A DNA stretch of 64,000 nucleotides from Rhabdornis inornatus (Eukaryota; Chordata; Aves; Passeriformes; Rhabdornithidae). The position numbers were made by a program, and so were the translations under genes. The stretch is taken from the NCBI GenBank assembly GCA_013397075.1, contig VWZS01003386.1, positions 186,583 to 250,582 on the forward strand. The letters are read 5' to 3'. The notes under the pieces are model-generated. The model was not told the origin of the DNA. It did not search any database and saw only the letters and a program-made list of their open reading frames with translations. Positions 13,901-26,527 of this stretch are shown here, in pieces; positions within the stretch are counted from its first letter, which is position 1, and each line of letters opens with the position of its first letter.

Positions 13901-16900
13901 GTGCCTGTTCGTGTTGTGTTTGGCTGTGCCTGGCTTCTGCTGCTCTCCTGACAGATTTTCCAGTCTGGGTTGGTTGAATGTGGTGTATTTGGGGCTCAAG
14001 GTGATTGGGGAATCCCTTGCATCCTGTGCACTGCTCAGTCAAGGAGAGAGCTGAGCAAGGAGGATGTGCTCTAATGCTACATTTTCTGCTGACTGCTAAT
14101 GTTCCTTTCACATAGATGGCTCTCTAAAGTCAGCTTACATGCACACATAAAAGTATTTGCTTGGGTAGATAAAATCTGTGAGAATCTTGTAGAGAAACAG
14201 AAGGGTCCAGCTGTAATGCAGAGCTTGGTTAAGAAAGATCAAATGTCATTTCCTTTATTTAGTAATACTTTATTACATAGTCTGTCTGCATGTTGCAATG
14301 AGTCATACCAGTGTAGTTTGTAAAATTTCCTGTATCTTGTAAAAAAAAAAGTTGATATTTAGTAACCTCTGTAATTTATCTTCGTGCTGTACAAGAGAAA
14401 ATAATATGAAAAATGAAATGTAGATTACTTTCATTAAAACTAAAAATGTGGAAACAAATGTTTAGTATCCAAATTGATGCTCTCTTGAGTGGGCAGGAGG
14501 CAAGAAGATCAAGCTCATGTTGTAGTAGGTGAGGGATAACCTTTTTTTTCCCCTTGTGAAAGTATTATGGTTCAACTTTACTTGCTGCCACATTTGCTGC
14601 CATTTTGCTGCCACATTTGCTGCCATTTTGCAAATGTAAATAACTTAATCTTTTAAATCAAGAAGTCATGATATTTATCTAGATGTAGAACTTGGAAAGG
14701 GCATGGGGTGCAACTTAATACTTGTGTAGGATTTTCTTTTCTATAGGGGGCTTGTATCCTAATGTGCTTTTTGTTAATATTAAAACAGACCAACAGACAA
14801 CTAAGCTGGGTTATAATTTTTCCTTTTATCTAGAAATATGTGTTGCAGAGAAACACTAGCAAATTGTGGAATAAGGGTATGTGAAAATCTTGCTTGATTC
14901 TCCTGTTAATTTAGGAGAAATGTGACAAGTAATAACCCTCAGTTCCAGAGGTTTTGGGAGGAGAGAGATAGATTGGAGCTGCAGCTGGGTTTTTTTGGTG
15001 CCATTTTTTGGGTCAAAATATTTCTGTGTCCCTGGCTGGTCTCATTGCTCTCACTTGTTCCAATTATTCATTTCATGAAGCAAGAAGAGGAAAATCTACC
15101 CTTCTCTTTCCTTTTTCTATTTTAGTAGAACTGATGTCCTGCATGGCTATTTGGTCTGCAGATTTATCGAAGAAGCTTACCCTAGGTTGATTTTAAATAT
15201 CCTGTCTTGATACTGATTCTGGTAACCTTGTTTCCTACTAGAGTGTGAAGGAAAATAGTCTCTTCCAGATGCCCCAAGTACGTAATTTTGGGGTAACATG
15301 TTATTAAAACAATGTTGCTTCTCTGTCAGTGATGATGTAATTTCTCCAGGTCTGTGGAACCTCTTTTGTTTTGCACTATGACATGTGGAAGATCTGAAAT
15401 AATTGTAAAGTGTCCTGCTGTGGTGAAATGAACAGTGCTAAAGAAATGTGAAGTTTAATCCCTAAATTATACTCTATTACATTTTCCCAGTGCCTTGATT
15501 TTGTTTCTAAAAGCATCCCTAAAAACTTACTTTGTTTTAAAACATGATTTAATGATTTAAGTCACATTTTGTTCCAATTAAGTCTTGAACCATACAGTAA
15601 ACCATTGTTCAAGAGGTTCATGAGACCAATGTGGTAATAATTGCAACAAAACTAGCTTTGTCTCAATGTGTCTATGTAAGTATGTCGTAAAGATTTTACA
15701 GGGCATGCTGCAAGGAGGAGCTCTCATCCAAACACTAAAGCAAGGCTTCAGCACTGAAGGCTGTTGCCCTCCAGTGTGTTCCACTCATCTAACCGAGTCT
15801 GACCAATGCTCCTCCTCCTTCTCCCTTCTCTTGGAACAGCAGAAGAAGAGAATTATTGCAACTGAGATAAAAACATATCTGAGATAGTAATGTACTTTGT
15901 GCTGTATAGTGCACAGCATTAGCAAAGCATTGTGTAAGCTAAGCTTTGCATTTCTAGCCTTTGCACTCTCCTAATTGTGGCTTTCTCTTCCCCCTGCATT
16001 CCTGTTGGGGTGTGTTTGTTCTGTGTAGATTTGCAGTTCATGTAACTTCTGCTTTAGGCTTGGCTTGGTTTGGTTTTACCCCTTCTCTATCACCCAGAAA
16101 ACAGGCTGAAGCTGTAGCCACCTGGTTAAAGCTCTTTTGTTGGCACCCTGCTCAGTTGTTGCTCTAGATCACCATTGCCTTCTGTCGCATCAGGATTTGA
16201 GATGCTGTGTTCTCTGTTTGCCATTGAATCACTTTAAAGTCTTTAAAGGAAGTGTGTTACATGTTGTGAAGTGAAGCTAATATCCTGTAGGAGCTTTGCA
16301 GAAACAGCTTGTCAAATTGATATTCTCCATACAAGAGCACTAGAACAAAATAACGTGTGATACTCCAGCCCTAATGTGAAACAGTTTTCTAATTCACTGC
16401 TACGTGGCCTGTAATCAGATAGCAGAAAGCAGCTCTGCTTCTGCACTAAGACATTGAGGAACTCACTTGTAAGTTGAATTAAAAACATAAATATGAAATT
16501 GTGCTTACAAGTGAATTGAAAAACCTAAGTCTGTTACATGGTAAGAACTGGAAATGATGAAGTGTGGATTATATAAATTTCAGAACTAAGGAAGGTTTAA
16601 GGAACATGAGATACAAGGAATACATCAGATGTTGCTTGCTTTTCTTCATGAAGTCAGTGATGAGAAAAGCTTGTATTCAGTTATTCTGAGGTAGCACTTG
16701 ATTTGTTTCCCTAAATTGAATACCCCGAAAGTGGATTTTAGACTTTGTTCTGCTGTGCAAAGTGTGGCTGCCTGCTGTCTGTAAGTGTGCAACATGTGAG
16801 AATAGTATCAGCAATGTGCAGTCCCACCTTAAATATGGTGAATCTATGTGGGAAATGTCCAGGGCACTTCAATGAACACCATCCAGTGTTCCTGCCTTTA

Positions 16901-19900
16901 GAGCAGTACAGTTGTGTGGAACTTGGGACCAGAAGTTTGTTCTGTAGCAGAGGAGGCCTATGACTTAATCCTGGGTGTGCGTCATCTAATATGTTAGCTT
17001 AAAGCCATGGAACACCTGCCTATATAATTATTACAAAAATGGTGTGAACATCCCTAAAATTTGCCTCTTCATATTATATTGCTTAATCTTTGCAGTGTCC
17101 TGGCTGGCTGAAAAGGAACTGTCATGTTCCTTCATGTAATCAAATCCCTGCTATTTGGAAATGTTCCACTTGAGGGCCAGGCAAGCTGCACATCTCATGG
17201 GCTGCACAGATGTGTAGTGGTTTTTGGTTTTATTTAAAACTTGCATTAGAAAGGGGGAAGGGACTTGCTGAACTGTACTGGCAGCAGGCCTTGAGTGAGA
17301 TCATTGTCCCCAGAGACTCAGGGGTCTTACCCTTCTAGAAGTAAATTCATGGCTAGAAGTGGGGAAGGATCTACTTTTTTATGTGTATTGTAAACCTATG
17401 ATTTCTGTTCTAGGATGAGATGAAGCCAATGAATGAGAAATTATGTGCACAAGGGTGTGACTTGTTTTATAACAAAAACTGCTCCTGACCCAGCTCATGT
17501 GACTGGAGTTGGCTGCAGTGAACATTTCTGAAGGGCAGTGGCTTTTAACATTTTTGCTTTATTAAAAACTGATTATACTTCTCACTCTCTTTAGGTTTTC
17601 TAAAGAGTCAGGCATGTATGGATAAGTTTATTATTACTCTTAGGAAGCAAATATATGAACCAGATGTTTCTAACCTAGGAATTTAAGAATTAAAGAAAAG
17701 CAGCATCAGGAAAAGTAGTTATTTTTTTTGTGAGCACCTTGGGATGAACCAGACCGAAGACTGAACTAGGTTAAAATACATTTTTGCCAAGCTGCTTTTA
17801 ACTGAGATCAATTTATTTTTCCTGCTCTCTTCCTGCTGCACTGATGCTGCAAATAGGATGGCTGAATGAAGGCTCAGGTGTCCGAATCCCATTGTCGTCC
17901 TTCCTTGTACTCCAAAATCCTCACCTTTTTAATAGCCCATATTACTGAGGGAAAATAACACAAACATAGCTGCTGAAAAGCTTTAGATCAGGTGTGTGCT
18001 GCTCAGAGTGTTTCATGGATTAATGAAAAGCTTGTCAAACATTCTTGCATCTCTTCTATGAACTACAGTTTTAGTTAAAGGTTAATCTCTCCCCAGTAGG
18101 TGATGCTGCTGAAATAAAATGATAGAAATGTATTGCATCATTTATATCAAAACAACCTGAAACCATTGCTACATAAGCCTTCAATTTATGACAGTTTTCT
18201 TTTAATCCTGAATCACCAACAGTTTCTTTTGGACTGTCCATCAAAGCTGAGGTGTGAGTGGTAATGCATGTCAGCTGCACTTAACTATTGTTTGGAATCA
18301 ATACAGTTATGTAAGGAGGTTATTTTCTGCTTCTAAATATGGATAATGACCATTTATACAAGTTTCCAAAGAGATAGCAACCCAGGAACAAAAATACCGT
18401 GTTGCTAGCAACAGCTCTTGGTCATCAGACTGTGTTGTCAGAGAAAAACCTGATGTGCTTCTCTGTAGTCTGTGCTAGTGGGAATGCATTAACTTCCTTT
18501 AAGAGGAAAATGACCACAAACTGCTGTAATCTAGAGAAGATACAAAATACATGATTTTGGGTTTAGTGATGCTAAACTCCACCTGCTATCACTGTAACTG
18601 GGACATTGGGATGAGGATGATTCCTCTGTGGAAATACTTTTTATAGCTGTGGATATGGCAGAGGTTGGGCTCCTGAAATAGGACTGAGACTTCATAGGAT
18701 GATTATCAACACCACTTCCTACCCCAGGAAATAAGAAAAGGAAGTTGGAACTCCTTTCCCATTGCTCTTTCTGCTGATAGCTCAGGCAACTTGGAAAGTC
18801 TGAAGAACTTGAACCTTAAATAGCTGTTAAGATTTGATTCACAGTTGTGTAGTTGAAAAAAATTTCTCTCGAATGCATCACTATAAGAGCTTCTGTTTGC
18901 TGTGTTAATTTGTCCTGAACCTAAGCACCTGTCCTGGCTCTAACCCATTGGAAGACTTCTTTTTTTCTGAAGGACCAGTTCTAAACCATTCACAGCTGAA
19001 CTGTTAGAAAGGCTTTCTCATATTCTGATTTCCTACTCTAACTTTCCATCTAAAGGTGTATGCAGGAATTATGGTAACTACACAGACCTCTACCTAATTA
19101 ATGTCTTCTAAAATAAGTTTTCCCATTACCTGCCTGTAATAACTAAAAAGTTGGTGCAGAATGTAATATTACTCTTGGTTCTTTTGCCATTGAATCTTCA
19201 ATGACCTTTCTAAGTATCATTTTAGAAAACAGTGTCACTGGCACAGAAATCTGCTAACATGTTTTGGGCTGTTCACAAACCATGGTTCTCTCAAGCAGCT
19301 TTATTTTTTTGCTTCAGAACTGAGGCTGACATCTGAAATCAGATACATCACGTATGGTTTAAAAACTGCAGTGAATGGCCAGGTGTGTGATTTCAGATAA
19401 CTCTGTGATATTCTCTCTCTGACATATTCAGATTACAGTTCTGCCTGGGTCCCTTTTTCCCTAGAGAGGAAACTCAGCATTCTCTAGTGGTACTAAATCT
19501 TTCTTACAGTCTTTCTAGACTGTTCAAAATTATAATGGAGGTTTATATGTTGCTTTCTAATACTTAGGAGAGACAAATAAGGTTGGAATCATGATCCAGA
19601 CTCCTGAAAATTTATTCCTGTTTATGTTCTTTCCTCATCTCTGACTTGCAACAACAGAAGAACCCTTTATGTTGTTTGTGGTCCTCCTAGTATTCACTAA
19701 ATGTAATATGTATTCTTTAAGTACCTAGTATTTGAAAGATAATAGTTATATAATGTAAAGTAACATCAGACTTTCCATTTTGTTTACTCCAGGGAAAATA
19801 TTTATCCCCAAGCAAAAGCCTGTACAGTCTTTCACAGAAGAAAAATTCTCTCTTGATCCAGAGCTGGAGGAAGCCTTGACCAGTGCCACAGACACAGAAT

Positions 19901-22900
19901 TAGGTGACCTTGCAGGTGAGGGTTTTTTGAAGGATGAATGGGCTGGTACATATTTAGACAAGAAAGATCTAGAATTAATGTGGTGCTCTATTGATCTGAC
20001 TACAGGATGTTGTAGTTGTGACTGAAACTAGATTATGTTGTTTGCCAGTTTGCTTGAGACGTTTCACCTTTGTTGATTTGTGATAATTTGTGAGGAAGTT
20101 AATTATTTGGGCCTGCAAATGATACCTGATTTTCAAACTCAAAACCTTTAAATCCATTCCTCAGACTGGCTGGTTTTTGATGTGTATGTGACTGCTTTTT
20201 CTTATGCATAACAGTGTGTTTGTATGTGCCTGTATTCCTAAAGCTTCATTTTGTGATGGAGCTGCATTTTTTAATGTTGATGCTTGAACCTGATGAGGTC
20301 AGAACATTCTAAGATGTGAAAGTCAACTAAAATGTCTATAATTAATTATTTTTTCTACTTTTTTCAAATGATTAAGATACTGAATGGCTTTTTGTACTGA
20401 TAACTATTTTACAAACATCAGGTTTTGTTACTTAAAGGAACCCTGCATTTTTTGCTTTTTCTTTTTTCCCTTTTTCAGCAATACTGGGAATGTCCAACTT
20501 AATAACAAACAATCAGTTCTGTGATGTAGTAGGAAGCAGTAATGGGATTGACAAAGACAGCTTCTCAAGTAAGTGTGTACACAAGTGCTAGAAAAATCAA
20601 TTCTCTGTACTGCATACAGTTATTATAACATTCACTGTTCTGTTGCACCAACATTCTTTTAGACTCGTAAGTCTTAGTCTGGAAATGTGTATGCCTATAA
20701 CGTTGCTAATTGAGTTCTGGCAAGAATGGAATCAAAATATATGTACACTAAAGAGTCTTCTGCATTTAAGTCACTTTTTGATGACAAAAGTAGGCATAAA
20801 CATGCATTGTGTGTGTTGGTTCCTAGGTTTTATATTTGTAATTCGACTCCTATGTGCTTTCTGAAAAAAAGCAGAAAGGCTATGAGGACTTTTGAAAAAG
20901 AATTGAACATGGTGAAAATATGGTCAGGAGAGATGGTATGTTTTTTTGGTGGGGGAGAGGTGCAAAGACTGAAATGATCTTTAAATACAGTAAATATTTA
21001 TAATGTGTATCATTTATTCACAATGAATGTGTGCAACCTTTTGATTACCTTTAAATGCCTTACTTTGCAGATATAGTAAAAGGTGAAAAAATGTTGCCTG
21101 TTTTTGATGAACCACCAAATCCCACAAATGTGGAGGAGACACTGCAAAGGATTAAAGATAATGATTCTCGTCTTGTTGAAGTTAATCTAAATAACATTAA
21201 GGTAATTAACTGAAGGCTGCAGTAAATATGCTGCTTCTTCTCAGTAGAAGACACTTCAAGCTGCAAAACTCTCTAAGAGAGCATGATAGGCTTATTCTAA
21301 GTACAGCAGTCTTTCTGCTGAATGTTGTAGTGTGTATAAGCTCAGAACCTGCAGCTAAAGTGATAAGCCATCTTGGTTTCTTTTGCCAAATGTGTATTTA
21401 AAAACTCTTAGACTTTATCACTGACAGCCCAGATTTCTGTTGCTGCCAAGCTGGCAGCAGTTCCAGCGGTTCATTATCATGGAGTTAACTGCTTTGTTGA
21501 ATCCTTTGTCCTTGATGAAGCAGTGTGCTCTCAGTTTCTATTGCAAGCAAAGGGATATTTGTGCCTGATATCCTTCTGATTCTTGTATGGAAGGGCTGGT
21601 GGAAGTTAGGGCAGCTTCTGCTCCTGAGTATAAAAGTTGTGTTTTTACACGTGACAAGGTTTTGTATGTAAGCTTGAAAGAAACCAGAACTGCAGCACCC
21701 CTGACTTGCCAGTGCAGGGACAGCCTTGCCAGCAGCCAGGACTGCTTGTTCCCCTTACTAAAGGGGGAAATAAAATCCATGGTTTAAGAATACTGTGTAA
21801 CAGGTAAATGTTAGCCAAAATAACTGTCTAAAAAGGCAATAGATCAAAGTTTCTGATACAATAAACTGAGACATTTGCTACCTAAGTTAATTATTTTAAA
21901 AAATTCCTTTCAAGCTTGGTTGCTACTATACTGTAAAAATGATTGCTTTATAGAATTGGTGACTTACAGCTATTGCATCACAGGGTAGGTCTTCACTGTG
22001 AGACTGCTGGAGACCAGTGGTAGTTAATATTGTGTAGGGCATTTTGCTGTAAAAAAAATAAGATAGTGGGAAAAGCTGGGGGGAGGGGATAAACTTGTGT
22101 ATCTCAAGAGAGTGAAATGCTATTTTTAATTCAAGAACATACCAATTCCAACGCTGAAAGAATTTGCAAAAGCCTTAGAAACCAACACACATGTGAAGAA
22201 TTTCAGCCTGGCAGCCACCCGAAGCAATGATCCTGTTGCTGTTGTAAGTACACACGGTAACAGCTTTCAGTGGGGTGCAAGGGAAGTTAGAATGGAAAGG
22301 CAATGGTAAAGGATTGAATTTAATCCAGTTTAAATGCTCACGGATTAAAATGTTTCCATTCTGCTATGCTGTAAAGTATGTTTTCTTTAACAGACCTTTG
22401 TTGTATCTAAGTTGGTAAATGATTACTAGTAACTTAATATGCAGCAATGCCTCAGATGTGTGAGGGAGAATTCTTTTTTCCAATCCCTTTCCCTGATTTT
22501 TGATTTTGCTAACCTCCTTCCTTTTTTCCTTTCTTTCCTAAGTGTTTAGTTCCTGCTGTTCATTCCAGCAGCCAATAGTTTATTCAAAATTAATTTATAA
22601 GAAGCACATTTGAGGACTAAAAAACACCTATAATATTTTTCAACTAATTAGAGTTTCAGTTGAAGTTGTAAAATGCCTGTTTCTCTATCTCCCTGCTACC
22701 AAAGATTGGCTTAAAATATTGGTGTATAAAGCATAATATTAGTCAAAGTATCTAGCTTGATACAATTGAAACTTAAATATAATTTGTCAGGTCGTTTTTT
22801 TCTATATTGAATTAAAGCAGTACCTTATTTAATTACAAATAAAGAGGTAACAAAACAAAACTAATTGTTTTGCCAGGACAACCCTTTGCACTTGTTTTAA

Positions 22901-25900
22901 ATTCAAATTAGAACAAAAGCAACTAGTTTGAAAGACTCCGTTAAATGAACAAATGAGCATTTGAAATCTTTGGGTTTGGGTCAATTAAGAAGTTTCTTTT
23001 CAGCAGGACTAGAACGTGTAAGAAAAATCTATAATAGCTTCTTTTCTCAGGTGTGGTTCTGTTGGGTTTTTTTGTATTGTGACTTGATAGAAAAAAAAAA
23101 TCAAAAGGTACAATTTTTCCAACGGTAAACTTAGCAGTTAGCCATTCTTGTTTTCTTCCTCTCTCAGAAATAACACCAGGTATAAAAGTGTCTTTAGCTA
23201 CATGCTGGTACCATGCTTATAGCTTTGAATTTACCCTCTTCCTACCAAATCTGTGGACAAAAGCATTTTGAAAGTCAGATCTCCTGTTTACAAATTAACC
23301 ATATCTAATTCTCCTCTCAGTTTACTAACGCCCTTTCTTTGGCCTTTGCTTAGCAGCCTGCATTGCTCATTGTGTGCTGTGAAGGCTTACAAAATGGAAT
23401 TGGTCCAATATGCTAATTTCAGACAATTTATATTCTGTGTAACTTTTTAGTTTGTAACAAGAGAAAGACAGGCCTTCTCTTGACTGAATGCTATTTTAAA
23501 AGGGAGTGTAGATAATGCCTGGCTGAAGACTCATCTCAGTCTCAGTAAGTGAAAGCTTACAAGGTTACTTCTTGCATCTCTGAACTTGCTGCTTCCATGG
23601 AACTAGTTAGTGGAAGTGGTTATTGCTGTGTCCTATGAGGTACTGCAGCAAAATTCAAAAGTTTAATGATGCTTTCTTATATTCAAAGGCTCTTGCAGAT
23701 ATGCTGAGAGTAAATACAAAATTAAAAAGTTTGAACATAGAATCAAACTTCATCACTGGAGTTGGAATTTTGGCATTGGTTGATGCACTGAAAGACAATG
23801 AAACATTGACAGAGATCAAAATTGATAATCAGGTAAGTGAGGTGGTGGTAATAATATAACTAAACCCAGCCAATCCTAATTGACTGAATATTTTTAGAAG
23901 ACAGCTTGTGATAAACTCTTCAAATATTTTGTTTAATTATCTTAACACCATCAACAATTGCCCTTAAGATTGTCAGAAACATCCAGCTGAGGTTGATTTC
24001 TGTGCTTTCTTGTGCTTTAAAGTGTGCAGACATATTTAGGACCTTCTGCCTATTTGATCAGCTAGAATGAAGCTGAGTGTTTGTTGACTGATATAGGGAA
24101 AGTATTTTGATCTCTTTCAGGATGAACATACATAAGCTCTGTTGTCTTTGTGTACCTTTTATTTTAATAGAGGCAGCAGCTGGGCACAGCTGCAGAAGTA
24201 GAAATTGCCAAGATGCTTGAAGAAAACAACAAGATCCTCAAATTTGGATACCATTTCACACAACAGGGACCTCGAGCCCGGGCAGCTGCAGCTATCACAA
24301 AAAACAATGATTTGGGTAAGACCTGTCATTAATAACTGAATGGGTGTGTGGCACATGCTTTAAAGGTGTCTGGTTATTCCCTTTCTCCTTGACAAAACCA
24401 GGATAGCACAAGATTAGTAGAGCAGTTTCAGGTTTCTCTTGTGCTTTACTCCTACTTTTTAGTTGCTACTTGATGTTTTCTGTTTTGTTGCAGGGTGTTC
24501 AGGTACATGATCAGAGGATTTTTAGCATAGTTCTAGAACAAGAGCATTCAAATTTCATGTGAATTGTGGCAAAGGAAGTGAAAACAATAGTTTTGAACAC
24601 TCAGTTGTATTCAGATAAGATTCACTTTCCTTAAAAGCAGTACTTGAAATAAACAGTGTAGGATGCCCTGTTCAGTGCCAGTATCCCAATGTCACTGGGA
24701 TTGCTTGAGCAAGGAAACTGAACATACTGTCATGTACAGAGGCTGGGACTGGGCAATCTCTGCCTTGGTGGTTCTGTTCATGCACAAGTAGCTGATAGCA
24801 GTGGCATCTTTATTTGATGCTGTCAGGTTTGTTGGAGCTCATCAGTTAGAATCCTAATTAAATGGATCAGCAGAAAATTGGTTAATAACACAGTACCTGA
24901 ATGGAAATAATTTGTATAATAATGTCAAATACTTGAGGCACTCAACTACAAAACAGTGTCCATCTATTCAAATAGAACTGCATTTTAAAACTGTATTTAA
25001 TTAAATCTTTTGGGTTTAGATGTTTTGTGGTGACCTCTCACAGTGTGAAAAGGGGCCAGGCAGGTTAGTAGTAGTAGTAGTAGCAGTAGTTAAGGAATAT
25101 ATTAGAGAGAATGACACAGGAAACTGGAATTTGGTTTTAAAATCTGATTCCCCTCTGAATATAGGTTAAAGCAGGAGAACAGCTCTGAAAGATATGGATG
25201 AGTAACTAGAATAGAGCGCAGAGAGATAAGAAAGGCACTCAGACACTGCGTATCTGTTTCTCAAAACAGATTCTAAACCAGTTGGGTTTTTTATCATAAT
25301 GCTTCAGGTGTGTCACAGCTTTCTAAGGTTTCCCCTCTCAGTAGTTCTCTTATTAGTGCTTGGCTGTTCAAAATCTATGCTTCTATTGATATCTTGCCTT
25401 TTTTCCTTTGCTTTCTTAGTCTGGAGTATGCGAGTAAAAGTTCCTGCAAATACCTTTTCATCTCTCCAGCCTTGAAGCTACAGAGAAGGTTACTCTGAAT
25501 ACCCATTTGGGTATTGGGCACTGAAACTGAGATGCTCCAAGTCTCTCATTTCTCTCTTTGTATGTTCCTTCTAAAAAAACTCTACATCTTTTTTTCCTTG
25601 CTCACACTGTGTTGTACCACTTCCCTGTTCTTTGTCTGTGTACATTTAACTGCATGATTGGAGAAGTCTAGGGCTGGAAATTCTTTTCATCTGTTCTTGC
25701 AGTTTGATGAAAACAGGTATGAATAACTTCTGCCACCTACTTTCCCTTGAGTGGATTTGAGAACAGATTCACTTTCTCCCTATATAGATGTGCTTCTTTC
25801 ACTTTTTTAAACAAAATGGAGATGTCCTTTATATTTTGTCCTTTATGTGTCCTATAAGACCTTTAGTGCTATTTGCTTTGTCTGTACAGAAAAGGAAAAC

Positions 25901-26527
25901 ATAATTTAATAGTGTGAAAAGAAAACATCAAAAATAAACAAATGCTGAGGAAAACTCCAGTCATTCAATCAATATCGCATATTCTCAAATCTTAACATGT
26001 GAGCTTTTAGTTATTTTATTCACAAATTTTTATTGCTCTTGTGTTTTGACAAATGAATTTTTTTATTAATAAATGGAAGGTTTTAGGCTGTTGATTGTAA
26101 CATCTGTGTGTGTATAAATCGTGTTAGATATACTGTGAAACTTTTGTAGTGTTTCTTTTGAAGCCATGTAAATTAAATTCACCTCTAAAAAACTGCAAAA
26201 ACTGTAAAAAAAAGAATCCTGGCTAAATCTGCTTATCAAACATAAGATAATTAATGTTTCCCACCTTCCTTGGAAGGTTTGCAACTGTTGAAGACCTTCC
26301 TTGGAAATATTTGCAACTGTTTATGAATAAGGCAATAAGCTCGGCTTACTTGCTTAAAATGCTGTCTAATGCTAAGTGTTAGCTGCCTTAATTTGTGGTA
26401 CTTTCATGTGACAAAGTAACTGTTCTTGTATAGAAACACAAAAAATAGTTAAAATACTAATATAGCAAAACTCTTTTTTGTCTCCCTTGTTGCAGTTCGG
26501 AAGAGGAGGGTTGAAGGAGACAATTAG
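10833..26527 (+). CDS. TMOD3: Tropomodulin-3, full coding region in nine exons
   Basis: Joined coding exons are 10833-10958, 12306-12462, 19793-19915, 20479-20568, 21071-21201, 22136-22243, 23689-23832, 24171-24315 and 26496-26527, giving 351 residues (human TMOD3 has 352). Tropomodulins cap the pointed ends of actin filaments together with tropomyosin, in the cytosol and membrane skeleton. The start [19 protein letters not shown] and the end RKRRVEGDN are characteristic, and I assign TMOD3 rather than TMOD1, TMOD2 or TMOD4 from recalled residue similarity. By family knowledge, residues 1-40 hold the first tropomyosin-binding helix, about 45-95 the first actin-binding site, about 105-145 the second tropomyosin site, and about 160-341 the leucine-rich-repeat actin-binding domain. 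All introns are GT-AG and phases match. A CpG island about 5.7 kb upstream is the likely promoter, which implies a non-coding first exon. LEO1 follows 3.5 kb downstream on the same strand. Confidence 0.95.
12306..12462 (+). CDS. TMOD3: TMOD3 coding exon 2 (residues 43-95)
   Basis: The acceptor is TTTTGCAG and the donor AAG|GTAACA. It begins [14 protein letters not shown] and ends YVPFTREKK, with one base of the next Gly codon left over. By family knowledge this covers the first actin-binding region. Confidence 0.95.
12463..19792 (+). other. TMOD3: TMOD3 intron between coding exons 2 and 3
   Basis: The largest intron between coding exons (7.3 kb). It holds the 23-base tandem repeat at 14582 and an 11-base inverted repeat at 16463-16473 and 16504-16514. 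No coding or recognised RNA signal seen. Confidence 0.9.
14582..14627. repeat. Two-copy tandem repeat, 23-base period
   Basis: Two perfect adjacent 23-base copies (14582-14604 and 14605-14627), each itself two TTGCTGCCA-like half units. Located in the large TMOD3 intron. Confidence 0.85.
19793..19915 (+). CDS. TMOD3: TMOD3 coding exon 3 (residues 95-136)
   Basis: The exon follows a 7.3-kb intron, with acceptor TTACTCCAG and donor GCAG|GTGAGG. It encodes [14 protein letters not shown] through the acidic [20 protein letters not shown], the second tropomyosin-binding region. Confidence 0.95.
20479..20568 (+). CDS. TMOD3: TMOD3 coding exon 4 (residues 136-166)
   Basis: The acceptor is TTTTTCAG and the donor CAA|GTAAGT. 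It encodes [19 protein letters not shown] and [11 protein letters not shown], the lead-in to the leucine-rich-repeat domain. Both ends split codons in phase with the neighbouring exons. Confidence 0.95.
21071..21201 (+). CDS. TMOD3: TMOD3 coding exon 5 (residues 166-209)
   Basis: The acceptor is CTTTGCAG and the donor AAG|GTAATT. It encodes [20 protein letters not shown] followed by [10 protein letters not shown], the start of the leucine-rich-repeat array. It ends in phase 0. Confidence 0.95.
22136..22243 (+). CDS. TMOD3: TMOD3 coding exon 6 (residues 210-245)
   Basis: The acceptor is TTTTTAATTCAAG, a weak but usable tract, and the donor GTT|GTAAGT. It encodes [20 protein letters not shown] then [14 protein letters not shown]. 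Phase is 0 at both ends, 36 codons. Confidence 0.95.
22244..23688 (+). other. TMOD3: TMOD3 intron between coding exons 6 and 7
   Basis: AT-rich intron, GTAAGT to CAAAG. Nothing else recognised. The other TMOD3 introns at 10959-12305, 19916-20478, 20569-21070, 21202-22135 and 23833-24170 are also empty of features I can support. Confidence 0.9.
23689..23832 (+). CDS. TMOD3: TMOD3 coding exon 7 (residues 246-293)
   Basis: The acceptor is ATTCAAAG and the donor CAG|GTAAGT. It encodes [20 protein letters not shown] and [20 protein letters not shown], typical leucine-rich-repeat units. Phase is 0 at both ends, 48 codons. Confidence 0.95.
24171..24315 (+). CDS. TMOD3: TMOD3 coding exon 8 (residues 294-342)
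   Basis: The acceptor is TTTTAATAG and the donor TTGG|GTAAGA. It encodes [20 protein letters not shown] and [20 protein letters not shown], ending KNNDL with one base of the following Val codon. It forms the end of the leucine-rich-repeat domain. Confidence 0.95.
25066..25090. repeat. AGT trinucleotide microsatellite
   Basis: A run of AGT units with one AGC interruption, in TMOD3's last intron. Confidence 0.85.
26263..26321. repeat. Two-copy tandem repeat, 31-base period
   Basis: ACCTTCCTTGGAA followed by TTTGCAACTGTT occurs twice, starting at 26263 and 26294, with small differences between. It lies about 175 bases before the last TMOD3 exon. Confidence 0.8.
26496..26527 (+). CDS. TMOD3: TMOD3 last coding exon (residues 342-351 and stop)
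   Basis: The acceptor is TTGTTGCAG. It encodes [10 protein letters not shown] followed by TAG at 26525-26527. The basic RKRR C terminus is typical of the family. The exon continues into the 3' UTR. Confidence 0.93.

Larger units (their letters stand above)
24316..26495 (+). other. TMOD3: TMOD3 last intron
   Basis: A 2.2-kb AT-rich intron with the AGT microsatellite and the 31-base tandem repeat. No coding signal. Confidence 0.9.
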
